A stretch of 64,000 bases of DNA from Sphingobacterium spiritivorum. Its GTDB lineage: Bacteria; Bacteroidota; Bacteroidia; Sphingobacteriales; Sphingobacteriaceae. The position numbers and the translations under genes are program-made. The stretch is taken from positions 806,001-870,000 of the forward strand of contig NZ_CP068083.1 in NCBI RefSeq assembly GCF_016725325.1. Reading direction: 5' to 3'. Shown here piece by piece: positions 17,290 to 25,873 of this stretch. The notes under the pieces are model-generated. The model searched no databases and had not been told where the DNA came from. It was given only the letters and a program-made list of their open reading frames with translations. Each line of letters starts with the position of its first letter. Within the stretch, counting starts at the first letter, position 1.

Positions 17290-18198
17290 TTAGTCTTTAG
17301 CTATTTTTCTGAATTTACCAAATACACCTAACGGTAATTTAGGGCCTGCTGTAGCTTGCAGGTAGAGTTCTCCGATTTCCAGATTCTCTACTTTCGGAAA
17401 AGCAGTTCTGATCAGATTTTCCACAATAACAGAAGAAAAACCTAAAGAATAGGTATTCAAAATCAGGAAATGTTCTTTTGGATCAAGTAGCTGTACCACA
17501 TCCTTCATCATTTCCATGATATGGTCTTCCAGTTTCCACTTCTCCCCTTTCGGACCGTGTCCGTAAGCCGGCGGATCCAGAATAATACCATTATATGTAT
17601 TTCCGCGTTTAAGTTCCCGCTTTACAAATTTAAGAGCATCCTCTACCACCCAGCGGATATTATCGAGACCTGAAATTTCCTGATTTTCATTAGCCCAGGT
17701 CACCACCTGCTTGATAGAATCTACGTGCGTAGTATCTGCACCCGCAGCTTTTGCAATCAATGATGCACCACCAGTATATGCAAACAGATTCAACACTTTA
17801 GGTTTATCAGTCTTAAAAGAGCGTACAGATTCGGAGATATAATCCCAGTTAACAGCTTGTTCCGGAAAAATACCAACATGTTTGAAAGAGGTAAGCCCCA
17901 GTCTGAATTTAATTGCAGCATCTTTATTCTTATATTCGATATGCCAGCGATCCTGCGCTTTCGGATTTTTTTTCACCCAATCTCCGGAAGTTGCAGAACG
18001 ACCTTTAAAACGAATATCATATCTTTTTGTCCACTCGGCATCAGAAAGTGTCTTAGGCCATACGGCCTGAGGTTCCGGACGGATCAGTACCAGATGACCA
18101 AAACGCTCCAGTTTTTCAAAATCACCACAATCGATGAGTTCATAATCCTTCCAATGCTGAGGAGTCAGTAATTGTATTTCAGTATTTTTCAAAATCAA
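17290..18198 (-). CDS. SAM-dependent methyltransferase of the RlmI/RlmK type
   Basis: Class I methyltransferase of 302 residues, related to the 23S rRNA cytosine/guanine methyltransferases RlmI and RlmK. A short N-terminal domain (residues 1-90) precedes the catalytic fold with motif I KVLNLFAYTGGASLIAKAAGA near residue 134, motif II (THVDSIKQVVTWANEN), and the post-I motif IILDPPAYGHGPKG near 205, where DPPxYG is typical for base methylation. NTYSLGFSS follows near 245. It lacks the N-terminal PUA domain of RlmI, so the exact RNA target is open. The -7 box at 18209-18216 gives a very short leader of about 6 bases. It does not look co-transcribed with the ABC genes upstream of it on the plus-coordinate side. 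Confidence 0.85.
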   Translation of the reverse strand: MILKNTEIQLLTPQHWKDYELIDCGDFEKLERFGHLVLIRPEPQAVWPKTLSDAEWTKRYDIRFKGRSATSGDWVKKNPKAQDRWHIEYKNKDAAIKFRLGLTSFKHVGIFPEQAVNWDYISESVRSFKTDKPKVLNLFAYTGGASLIAKAAGADTTHVDSIKQVVTWANENQEISGLDNIRWVVEDALKFVKRELKRGNTYNGIILDPPAYGHGPKGEKWKLEDHIMEMMKDVVQLLDPKEHFLILNTYSLGFSSVIVENLIRTAFPKVENLEIGELYLQATAGPKLPLGVFGKFRKIAKD

Positions 18199-18208
18199 AA
18201 ATTTGCAG

Positions 18209-18216
18209 CAAAGATA
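18209..18216 (-). promoter_or_regulatory. Candidate -7 box of the methyltransferase gene
   Basis: The minus strand reads TATCTTTG, a strong TAnnTTTG match. The inferred start is 18205, about 6 bases before the ATG at 18198, leaving no room for a Shine-Dalgarno site. Confidence 0.55.
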
Positions 18217-18250
18217 CGGTTAATCATTCAAAACTATAACACGAAGATCA

Positions 18251-19015
18251 TTAACCATCATGCTTCATCGTTTTGCGGGCTGCCTGCATCAGCGGACTTG
18301 CAAATACAAAATCATTCAACTCCTTGACGTCTGACTGAAGAATATCCTGATTGGTACCTTCCCAGAATTTTTCACCTTTATACAAATACAGAATATATTC
18401 GCCTATACCCATTACCGAATTCATATCATGCGTCACGACAACAGTTGTACACTGGTATTCCTGGGTCAGATCCTGAATCAATTCATCGATCAGAATAGAC
18501 GTTTCAGGATCAAGGCCGGAGTTGGGTTCATCGCAGAAAAGGTATTTAGGTCCCATACTGATTGCTCTGGCAATCCCAACCCGCTTTTTCATACCCCCAG
18601 ACAGTTCTGCCGGAAACAATTTATTAGTTCCCTTCAGATTGACTCTTTCCAGACAAAAATTGGCACGGTCTATTTTTTCACTTTTTGACATCTCCGTAAA
18701 CATATCCAATGAAAACATCAGATTCTGTTCTACTGTCATGGAGTCAAAAAGCGCTGAATTCTGAAAAAGCATACCTATTTCTTTACGGATAGGCACGCGC
18801 TCTTCAAAACTCATCTTGGTAAATTCCTGTTTATCAAAAAACACACGCCCCTGTTCCGGATTATGCAGTCCAACTATACATTTGAGTAATGTACTTTTTC
18901 CGGAACCGGAACCACCAATGATCAAACTTACTTTTCCCGGTTCGAAAATAGCATCTATTCCTTTTAATACTTCTTTCTCACCAAATGCTTTATGAATATT
19001 CTGAATTTCAATCAT
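18251..19015 (-). CDS. MlaF-like ABC transporter ATPase
   Basis: ATPase of an Mla/MCE-type lipid transporter that moves phospholipids between the membranes. It has 254 residues: Walker A GGSGSGKSTLLK near residue 34, Q-loop MLFQNSALFDSMTVEQNL, signature LSGGMKKRVGIARAI near 138, Walker B KYLFCDEPNSGLDPETS near 156, and the switch histidine in TTVVVTHDMNSV. ALFDSMTV and SGGMKKR are forms typical of MlaF. Its start is 5 bases after the stop of the permease gene, so the pair is one operon. The MCE substrate-binding subunit is not in the next position here. Confidence 0.92.
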   Translation of the reverse strand: MIEIQNIHKAFGEKEVLKGIDAIFEPGKVSLIIGGSGSGKSTLLKCIVGLHNPEQGRVFFDKQEFTKMSFEERVPIRKEIGMLFQNSALFDSMTVEQNLMFSLDMFTEMSKSEKIDRANFCLERVNLKGTNKLFPAELSGGMKKRVGIARAISMGPKYLFCDEPNSGLDPETSILIDELIQDLTQEYQCTTVVVTHDMNSVMGIGEYILYLYKGEKFWEGTNQDILQSDVKELNDFVFASPLMQAARKTMKHDG

Positions 19016-19020
19016 CTTCC

Positions 19021-19755
19021 TTACAACATTAAAGCTGTGATCAAATAATCACTAGCCAGTATAGTAATACAGCCAATCACTACGGCCTGCGTACCTGCCT
19101 CGCCTACTTCCAGAGCACCTCCGCTCACATAGAAACCTTTATAAGCAGGCACTGAGGTAATAATAAATCCAAAGACTACAGCCTTAACCATCGCAACGGA
19201 TACTGTAAATCCATTAAAACTACCCTGAATACCCTGTATATAATCGGCCGTGCTAACTGCACCGGATAATGCACCTCCTAAAAGTCCGCCCAATATCGCA
19301 CAGAAAATCGCAACAATAACTAAAGCAGGAATCATCGTAATACCAGCCAGTATCTTAGGCAGAATCAGATAACCCGGAGCATTGATCCCCATAATTTCCA
19401 ATGCATCGATCTGCTCTGTGACACGCATGGAGCCAATCTGTGAAGAAATAGATGAACCTACTTTACCCATCAAGACCAACGCTGAGATTGTGGGTCCTAA
19501 TTCCAGAATATTGGAATCACGGTTGATTTGTCCGATAATCGAATTCGGAATCAGATCGGACACCAGCTGGAAGGCAATCTGCATGGTCATTACAGCCCCT
19601 ATAAAGGTTGATATGATCACAATCAGACCTAACGAACCAAGTCCGATATCAGTCATTGCAAACATGGTTTCCTTCCAATAGATCTTTCCCTTCTCGGGTT
19701 TTTTAAAAACTGATTTTAAAAGTAAAATGTATTTTCCGATATGATAAATTAACAT
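19021..19755 (-). CDS. MlaE-like ABC transporter permease
   Basis: Membrane subunit paired with the MlaF-like ATPase. The 244-residue protein has the family pattern: an N-terminal interfacial helix (HIGKYILLLKSVFKKPEKGK), then five or so membrane helices including IGLGSLGLIVIISTFIGAVM, the conserved ELGPTISALVLMGKVGSSIS and QIGSMRVTEQIDALEIMGIN loop, and LPKILAGITMIPALVIVAIF. The ELGP...G..GS...E...M.V..QIDAL motif defines the MlaE/PMP family. It is the first gene of the two-gene unit. The 293-base gap upstream (19756-20048) is shared with a divergent gene. I see no clear minus-strand promoter box there. Confidence 0.93.
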   Translation of the reverse strand: MLIYHIGKYILLLKSVFKKPEKGKIYWKETMFAMTDIGLGSLGLIVIISTFIGAVMTMQIAFQLVSDLIPNSIIGQINRDSNILELGPTISALVLMGKVGSSISSQIGSMRVTEQIDALEIMGINAPGYLILPKILAGITMIPALVIVAIFCAILGGLLGGALSGAVSTADYIQGIQGSFNGFTVSVAMVKAVVFGFIITSVPAYKGFYVSGGALEVGEAGTQAVVIGCITILASDYLITALML

Positions 19756-19996
19756 ATATTTCCTTTAGTACATTATTTGCTATAAAACGCCTCCTGTTGA
19801 AGGATTCGTATACCCTGTTGCCCTGCTATATCAAAATATAAACGAATATAGGCATAATCCCACAAAAACCTGTTACACTGAAAGGGCATTCCTGTTACAG
19901 ACCTGAATATTAATTTTTCACCGACAGATTTAAGACATTTACCGAATAAATGCAGGAAATAACCTAATTACATTGTTTTTTTTATCATCTTCACTT

Positions 19997-20004
19997 TAAT
20001 TTTG
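19997..20004 (+). promoter_or_regulatory. Candidate promoter of the LiaF-like gene
   Basis: TAATTTTG fits TAnnTTTG, with ATTG at 19972-19975 as a partial -33 element, 21 bases upstream. The inferred start near 20008 gives a 41-base leader. Confidence 0.5.
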
Positions 20005-20048
20005 ATTCAGTTAAACAATTAGAATCGACAACATAACATATAAACATA

Positions 20049-20996
20049 ATGAACAATAAAAGAATTACCTCAGGACTTATCTTTCTTTTTGTGGGGATTA
20101 TATTGCTTCTTGATGTCCTGGACATCATTGAGTTCAACTGGCTTGAAATCATTCGTTACTGGCCATTATTGATTATCTTAGGTGGTATTAATATGCTTAT
20201 GCCTAATGGCCAATCCGGACAGATCGCCAAATTAGGGTTTACCTGTCTGCTATTAGGATTTCTGGTATTTATCGGTTTTACGACTCCAAATGAAAGCCTG
20301 ATTTCCAGATTTTTCAAAGGATCTAATATTCATATCAGTACAGATGAGTTAGAAGATTCAATTCCTTCCTCATCAAGTAAGAGCCTCGCCATCCAACTTC
20401 CTAAAAACCTCTCCGTAGCTAAGGCAAACTTTGATATAGGCACTACTAATCTGAAATTATCTAGTCAGCCGAGCAGCTTATTATTTGAAGCAGGAAATTC
20501 TTCGGACTCTTATTTTCTTAAACTCACATCAGACTCAGCGGAAGATGGCACAGCAACGGTTGATTTAACAGGAAAAAAGAGAAAAAAAGGACGCAGTAAA
20601 AATAATACAACATTATTCAAATTGAATAAAGATGTGGTCTGGGATCTCAACTTTGATATCGGAGCTTCAGACGTACAGATGGACCTCTCTCCTTTTAAAA
20701 TCAGAAACATCAATTTTGACACAGGAGCGAGCTCTGTAAATATGAAACTAGGAAGACCTGTAGAAACCTCCACGATCAATATAGATGCAGGAGCATCTTC
20801 TGTCGAAATCCGAATCCCTAAAGATGTACCTTGTCAGGTTACTTCAGACAGTGGGCTATCTTCTATTGAACTGGGTAGCGGTTTTGTGAGAAAAGGTGAC
20901 GGTATCAGTGAAACAGCTAATTATCCACAGGCAACTTCAAAATACAACATTGTAATTGATGCAGGTGTTACCTCTTTCAAGATTATTCAATACTAA
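20049..20996 (+). CDS. LiaF/LiaI-type membrane protein with beta-solenoid domain
   Basis: A 315-residue protein with a DUF5668/LiaF-TM type N-terminus: four hydrophobic helices in residues 6-80 (GLIFLFVGIILLLDVLDIIE; WPLLIILGGINMLMP; LGFTCLLLGFLVFIGF). A repetitive beta-rich extracytoplasmic domain follows, in which the same motif recurs: NFDIGTTNLKL, NFDIGASDVQMDL, NFDTGASSVNMKL, NIDAGASSVEIRI, VIDAGVTSFKI. Such 'toastrack' domains occur in LiaF, VraT and DUF4097 proteins tied to envelope-stress signalling. No two-component system is adjacent, so the role is unknown. A lysine-rich stretch (GKKRKKGRSKNN, near residue 178) interrupts the repeats. Confidence 0.85.
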   Translation: MNNKRITSGLIFLFVGIILLLDVLDIIEFNWLEIIRYWPLLIILGGINMLMPNGQSGQIAKLGFTCLLLGFLVFIGFTTPNESLISRFFKGSNIHISTDELEDSIPSSSSKSLAIQLPKNLSVAKANFDIGTTNLKLSSQPSSLLFEAGNSSDSYFLKLTSDSAEDGTATVDLTGKKRKKGRSKNNTTLFKLNKDVVWDLNFDIGASDVQMDLSPFKIRNINFDTGASSVNMKLGRPVETSTINIDAGASSVEIRIPKDVPCQVTSDSGLSSIELGSGFVRKGDGISETANYPQATSKYNIVIDAGVTSFKIIQY

Positions 20997-21026
20997 ATCT
21001 TACGAAATTATTACTTCAGAATCCAT

Positions 21027-21034
21027 AACTTTGT
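21027..21034 (+). promoter_or_regulatory. -7 box close to the ispG start
   Basis: TAACTTTG fits TAnnTTTG. The inferred start is 21038, only 4 bases before the ATG at 21042. Confidence 0.55.
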
Positions 21035-21041
21035 GGTAAAT

Positions 21042-23060
21042 ATGGATACAAGTAATTTATTGAGCTTACCCGGAGGATATTGTAATTCTAAAACAGATTA
21101 CAGCCGCTGGGTAACCAGGGAAGTGAATATCGGAGATATACCTATGGGAGGAAACAATCCTATACGTATCCAAAGTATGACCACTATAGATACCATGGAC
21201 ACGATGGGCTCTGTAGAGCAGACTATCCGCATGGTAGACGCCGGTTGTGAATATGTCCGTATTACTGCTCCAAGTATAAAAGAAGCCGAAAATCTTGCAA
21301 ATATTAAAAAAGAACTCCGTAACAGAGGCTATAATGTCCCTCTCGTTGCGGATATCCATTTTACACCCAATGCAGCAGAAGTAGCGGCAAGAATCGTAGA
21401 AAAAGTACGGATCAACCCCGGTAATTATGCGGATAAGAAGAAATTCGATCAGCTTTCTTATTCTGCAGATGAATATCAGGCTGAGCTAGACCGTATCTAT
21501 AAAAAGTTTGCTCCTTTAGTCAATATCTGTAAAGAATATGGTACAGCTATGCGTATAGGCACGAATCATGGTTCGCTGTCTGACCGTATCATGAGCCACT
21601 ATGGAGATACTCCCGAGGGAATGGTGGAATCTGCACTGGAATTTATCCGTATCTGCGAAGATCTTAATTTTTACAACCTGACCATTTCGATGAAATCCAG
21701 TAATCCGCAGGTAATGGTACAGGCATATCGTATGCTGGTTGAGAAGATGGTCATCGAGAATATGAACTATCCACTCCATCTGGGTGTCACGGAAGCCGGA
21801 GACGGAGAAGACGGACGTATCAAATCGGCTGTTGGTATCGGTACATTATTAGAGGATGGCCTGGGCGATACGGTACGTGTATCATTAACCGAAGAACCCG
21901 AAAAAGAAGCTCCGGTAGCTATAGCTCTCGTAAACCGTTACAGCAAACGGTCTAAAATGTTGCAGCAAGCAACTACACAAAGTCGGGAAATAATACAGCT
22001 TAATCCTTCTTCCGAAACAGTAGCTTACGAATCCAGAGAAATCAACACTTTTATCGGTGGTTCTCTCGTTCCACGTGTCATTGTTGATATTTCCACGTCT
22101 AACCTGAAAGACCCGAATATACTGACGGCTACGGGATATCGCTATGATATCCTCAATGACAAGTATCATATGGGAGAACAATCGGTAGATTTTGTATTTC
22201 TGGGAGATCAGCTACCTTCTTTTACCATGCCTGGCAATCTGAAGCAGCTTTATAATTACAATACCTGGTTAACGATTGCTAATCCCACTAACATACATCC
22301 TGTTTTTGATCTGGAACAATTTAATGCAGCATCCCGCAAAGATCCTGTACTCAATCTGATCTATATAAAAAATAATGACCTGGATTCCGAAATTTTTGGT
22401 AATTCAGCCATCGATAATACTGTTGTATTTATCCTGGAAACGGATCATATTCACGGGATGGCAGATCAGCGTCAGTTTTTCTCCAATCTTCAGGAAATAG
22501 GACTCGATAACCCTGTTATTATAAAAAGATCCTATCCGGTAGAAGAATTTTCAGGCCCCATTGGGGATATTATGAATCCGGAAGAACCTATTTCCAAGAT
22601 TCAGCTCTATGCGGCGACAGATCTTGGTGCCTTACTTATTGACAAACTAGGTTCCGGAATATGGGTGGATTCGCCCGCAACACCTCTTGACAAGCTGGTT
22701 TCCTTATCCTTTGGAATCCTGCAGGCTACCCGATCACGTATATCCAAAACAGAATATATCTCTTGTCCAAGCTGTGGACGGACTTTATTTGATTTACAGG
22801 ATACCACCCAGATGATCCGTGCACGAACGAATCATCTTAAAGGGTTGAAGATCGCCATCATGGGTTGTATCGTCAACGGTCCCGGTGAGATGGCAGATGC
22901 TGACTACGGCTATGTTGGTGCTGGCCCGGACAAAATTACGCTCTATCGTGGTAAGGAAGTGGTCAAGAAAAATGTAAGCTCAGCAAATGCTCTTGATGAA
23001 CTTATCGATATTATCAAAGGCGACGGTCTTTGGATCGAAGAACAAGAAACTACAGTATAA
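21042..23060 (+). CDS. ispG: 4-hydroxy-3-methylbut-2-enyl diphosphate synthase, long form
   Basis: Iron-sulfur enzyme of the MEP isoprenoid pathway that turns MEcPP into HMBPP. The N-terminal TIM barrel (residues 20-300) has VNIGDIPMGGNNPIRIQSMT, VRITAPSIKEAENLANIKKE and LHLGVTEAGDGEDGRIKSAV. An insert of about 220 residues follows, then the 4Fe-4S domain with SCPSCGRTLFDL near residue 574 and KIAIMGCIVNGPGEMADADY near 605, giving the three cluster cysteines and the catalytic glutamate. The insert marks the long form found in Bacteroidota, Chlamydiae and plants. I use the ATG at 21042; an upstream GTG at 21033 adds three residues but would lie before the inferred RNA start. Confidence 0.96.
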   Translation: MDTSNLLSLPGGYCNSKTDYSRWVTREVNIGDIPMGGNNPIRIQSMTTIDTMDTMGSVEQTIRMVDAGCEYVRITAPSIKEAENLANIKKELRNRGYNVPLVADIHFTPNAAEVAARIVEKVRINPGNYADKKKFDQLSYSADEYQAELDRIYKKFAPLVNICKEYGTAMRIGTNHGSLSDRIMSHYGDTPEGMVESALEFIRICEDLNFYNLTISMKSSNPQVMVQAYRMLVEKMVIENMNYPLHLGVTEAGDGEDGRIKSAVGIGTLLEDGLGDTVRVSLTEEPEKEAPVAIALVNRYSKRSKMLQQATTQSREIIQLNPSSETVAYESREINTFIGGSLVPRVIVDISTSNLKDPNILTATGYRYDILNDKYHMGEQSVDFVFLGDQLPSFTMPGNLKQLYNYNTWLTIANPTNIHPVFDLEQFNAASRKDPVLNLIYIKNNDLDSEIFGNSAIDNTVVFILETDHIHGMADQRQFFSNLQEIGLDNPVIIKRSYPVEEFSGPIGDIMNPEEPISKIQLYAATDLGALLIDKLGSGIWVDSPATPLDKLVSLSFGILQATRSRISKTEYISCPSCGRTLFDLQDTTQMIRARTNHLKGLKIAIMGCIVNGPGEMADADYGYVGAGPDKITLYRGKEVVKKNVSSANALDELIDIIKGDGLWIEEQETTV

Positions 23061-23095
23061 AAAAGCGGGACTTCATTTTGAAGTCCCGCTTTTTT
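23061..23095. terminator. Terminator after ispG
   Basis: Perfect 15-bp arms 23061-23075 (AAAAGCGGGACTTCA) and 23079-23093 with a 3-base loop, then T-rich sequence. It starts directly after the ispG stop and also serves the convergent gene ending at 23134. Confidence 0.93.
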
Positions 23096-23133
23096 ATTAT
23101 ATATCTTGATATCTTATTTCTAAAATCAGATCG

Positions 23134-23640
23134 TTATCTGACTGATATACGTTTAATGACTGTTTCCGTTCCTGCTACAACTCTTACAAAGTAAAAGCCA
23201 GAGGATAATTTGCCATTGGTTTCAAATGCAAGATTCTGATTGCCGGCCTCAAGTGTATTGTTCATCAGTCCCAATACTTCATTCCCCAATGCATCCATTA
23301 CCTTTATGGAAACCGTATTCTGTTTGCCCAATTTGAATGATACAGTTACCTGTTCAGCAATAGGATTGTAGAATACTTTTACATTATTGATCAGTTTGTC
23401 AGACTCTGCTGCAGAAAAAATTTTCGCTGCTGACATACCAAAGTCGTATGAAGATTCGTTATTGAAATATTTAGCAGCCTTTGAGGCGTTGGATGCCATA
23501 TACATATGGCCCATTTTTTTTGATGAACTATCACTCGCCAATACCATATTGGAACCCCAAGCAAAGCTCAGACTTGCCATAAGCACAAGTGCGTTCGTAA
23601 GGGTTTTAATAATGTGTATCTTAGTAAAAAATTTCATCAT
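23134..23640 (-). CDS. Small secreted protein with T9SS type A sorting domain
   Basis: The 168-residue protein has an N-terminal signal (residues 1-35, KTLTNALVLMASLSFAWGSN) and a C-terminal Por/type IX secretion sorting domain of about 75 residues: VKVFYNPIAEQVTVSFKLGK, VSIKVMDALGNEVLGLMNNT, GNQNLAFETNGKLSSGFYFV and VRVVAGTETVIKRISVR. That leaves only some 50 residues (methionine-, serine- and alanine-rich) as cargo, which is unusual since T9SS cargo is normally a large enzyme or adhesin. Two adjacent ATGs (23640 and 23637) are possible starts. The promoter box lies at 23676-23683. The function of the tiny cargo is unknown. Confidence 0.85.
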   Translation of the reverse strand: MMKFFTKIHIIKTLTNALVLMASLSFAWGSNMVLASDSSSKKMGHMYMASNASKAAKYFNNESSYDFGMSAAKIFSAAESDKLINNVKVFYNPIAEQVTVSFKLGKQNTVSIKVMDALGNEVLGLMNNTLEAGNQNLAFETNGKLSSGFYFVRVVAGTETVIKRISVR

Positions 23641-23675
23641 ATGTCTGAGACAGTTGTATTGTTAATTGGTTTAAT

Positions 23676-23683
23676 CAAATATA
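23676..23683 (-). promoter_or_regulatory. Candidate -7 box of the T9SS-domain gene
   Basis: The minus strand reads TATATTTG (TAnnTTTG), with TTTG 25 bases upstream at 23709-23712, slightly far for -33. The leader would be about 32 bases. Confidence 0.45.
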
Positions 23684-23890
23684 AACCTTTTTCTCAATTA
23701 TCTTCATACAAAAATAGATTTTTTTTTATCTGATCGTTAATTAATCAGACGATTTTTAATGGCTTTAACAATTTTTAACAACTCTTGACGTTGTCACAAA
23801 AAAAACCAAACTTTGGCAGTTCAATTCTGTTATCAAGAATACTGATTAACAGGCGAAAAATTGAAGATTTAGTCATTAAATTTATTTAGA

Positions 23891-25834
23891 ATGTCAACAA
23901 AAAACGCAAGCGACGTTCAAAAGTTAAGCCTCGGCGGCTTACTGATTAGCTTAGGAATTATCTTTGGAGATATCGGAACTTCCCCGCTCTATGTATTCAA
24001 AGCTATTATTAACAAAGGAACTATCGAACCAGACCTCGTCCTCGGGGGATTATCCTGTGTCGTATGGACTATTACCCTTCAAACTACTGTTAAGTATGTA
24101 CTGATTGCGCTGAATGCGGACAACAATGGTGAAGGAGGTATCCTGTCGCTCTACTCTCTTGTCAAGAGGCAGGCCAAGTGGCTTATCATTCCGGCCATTA
24201 TCGGAGCTTCCACACTTTTAGCCGACGGTATGTTGACGCCGGCGATTACCATATCATCAGCAATAGAAGGTCTGGCCATCAACAATCCTACTATTCAGAC
24301 GGTACCTATCGTAATCGTGATTATTTCAGGACTCTTTCTTATTCAGCGTTTCGGGACTTCCATTGTAGGAAAGGTATTCGGACCTCTTATGCTTACCTGG
24401 TTTTTGACCATAGGGATACTGGGAATAAGCTACATTGATGAAGCTCCACAGGTGCTAAAAGCAATCAACCCTTATTATGCTTTCAAATTAATAGTAAGCA
24501 CACCAAATGCGTTGTTTATTATTGGAGGAGTATTTCTGTGTACTACAGGAGCTGAGGCACTCTACTCGGATATGGGACATTGCGGAAAAGCTAACATCAG
24601 AATAAGCTGGATACTTGTAAAAATATGTTTATTACTTAATTACTTCGGACAAGGAGCCTGGTTGCTGGCACATTCAGGGACTCAGATTGGTGAAAAAAAT
24701 CCATTTTACGCGATTATGCCGGAATGGTTTCTGGGTTATGGTGTTGTTATTGCGACCATTGCAGCTATTATTGCCAGTCAGGCAATGATATCAGGATCAT
24801 TTACACTGATCTCTGAGGCTGTGCGCCTTAATATCTGGCCAAAAGTCACCATCCGCTATCCCAGTGATCATAAAGGACAATTATATGTGCCATCCATCAA
24901 TCTGATATTATGGTTGGGATGTATGCTGATTATTGCTGTATTCAGGGAATCCAGCAATATGGAGGCTGCATATGGTCTGGCCATCAATGCAACATTTATC
25001 ACAACGACCATTCTTATGGGATTCTTCCTGAGATGGAAACGCGTAAACAAGTATCTGATCTTCTTATTTGTAGGCTTCTATTTCTTTATCGAGTTTGGAT
25101 TCCTGGCAGGTAACTCTGTAAAAATTGCACACGGAGGCTGGTTGACGCTCGTCTTATCACTGGCGCTTATAGCTGTTATGTATGCCTGGTACAATGCCCG
25201 AAAAATCAAAAACCGCTTTGTCAAATTTGTTAATATCAGGGATTATAATGATATCATTTCAGAAATGAGTAAAGATCCTACTATTCCTACTTTTGCATCA
25301 CAATTGGTCTATCTGACCAGTGCAAACAACAGGAATGAGATAGAATACAAGATCATTTACTCTATGATCAATAAAAAGCCTAAGAAAGCAGATGTCTACT
25401 GGCTGGTACACGTAGATGTGATGGATAATCCACATACGCGGGAATATACAGTAGAACAGATCATTCCGGGCAAATTGATCCGCATAGACTTTAAACTGGG
25501 ATTCAGGGAAGAACAACGCATCAGTCTGCTCTTTAGAAAAGTAGTGGAAGAGATGGTACAGCGAAATGAGATCGATATTGTAAGTCAGTATGATTCGTTG
25601 AAAAAATATAAAATACCCGGAGATTTCAGATTTGTTATTCTGGAAAAAGTGTTATCCAAAACCAATGATCTGAAATGGCACGAACGTATTATCTTCGAGA
25701 TCTATAAAATTCTCAAGAAATTCAGTCTGTCCGAAGAAAAAGGATTTGGTCTGGATGCAAGTTTTGTGACGATAGAACGTGTACCGCTCAGCATACCAAG
25801 GACACATGAAGTTGTTATCAATCGTATCAACTAA
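23891..25834 (+). CDS. kup: Low-affinity potassium transporter Kup
   Basis: KUP/HAK/KT potassium uptake protein of 647 residues, thought to be a K+/H+ symporter. About 12 membrane helices occupy residues 14-445, followed by a cytosolic C-terminal domain of about 200 residues. Family motifs: LGIIFGDIGTSPLYVFKAII near residue 20, NADNNGEGGILSLYSLVKRQ near 74, ADGMLTPAITISSAIEGL near 110, GAEALYSDMGHCGKANIRIS near 220 and NYFGQGAWLLAH near 252. It is a single-gene unit with its own terminator. The 250-base upstream gap has no clear TAnnTTTG; a small palindrome CCAAACTTTGG lies near 23806. Confidence 0.97.
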   Translation: MSTKNASDVQKLSLGGLLISLGIIFGDIGTSPLYVFKAIINKGTIEPDLVLGGLSCVVWTITLQTTVKYVLIALNADNNGEGGILSLYSLVKRQAKWLIIPAIIGASTLLADGMLTPAITISSAIEGLAINNPTIQTVPIVIVIISGLFLIQRFGTSIVGKVFGPLMLTWFLTIGILGISYIDEAPQVLKAINPYYAFKLIVSTPNALFIIGGVFLCTTGAEALYSDMGHCGKANIRISWILVKICLLLNYFGQGAWLLAHSGTQIGEKNPFYAIMPEWFLGYGVVIATIAAIIASQAMISGSFTLISEAVRLNIWPKVTIRYPSDHKGQLYVPSINLILWLGCMLIIAVFRESSNMEAAYGLAINATFITTTILMGFFLRWKRVNKYLIFLFVGFYFFIEFGFLAGNSVKIAHGGWLTLVLSLALIAVMYAWYNARKIKNRFVKFVNIRDYNDIISEMSKDPTIPTFASQLVYLTSANNRNEIEYKIIYSMINKKPKKADVYWLVHVDVMDNPHTREYTVEQIIPGKLIRIDFKLGFREEQRISLLFRKVVEEMVQRNEIDIVSQYDSLKKYKIPGDFRFVILEKVLSKTNDLKWHERIIFEIYKILKKFSLSEEKGFGLDASFVTIERVPLSIPRTHEVVINRIN

Positions 25835-25873
25835 AAAACTAAGGGCCTCCGAATCGGAGGCCCTTAGTTTTTT
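25833..25873. terminator. Terminator between kup and the APC permease gene
   Basis: Perfect 19-bp arms 25833-25851 and 25855-25873 (core CTAAGGGCCTCCG) with a 3-base loop, flanked by A and T runs. It overlaps the last bases of kup and touches the stop codon of the convergent gene, so it acts in both directions. Confidence 0.95.

Noticed and set aside
23729..23749. TCTGAT...ATCAGA inverted repeat upstream of kup as a riboswitch
   Set aside because: The arms are only six bases, the region is AT-rich, and no known potassium or c-di-AMP riboswitch core was recognised.
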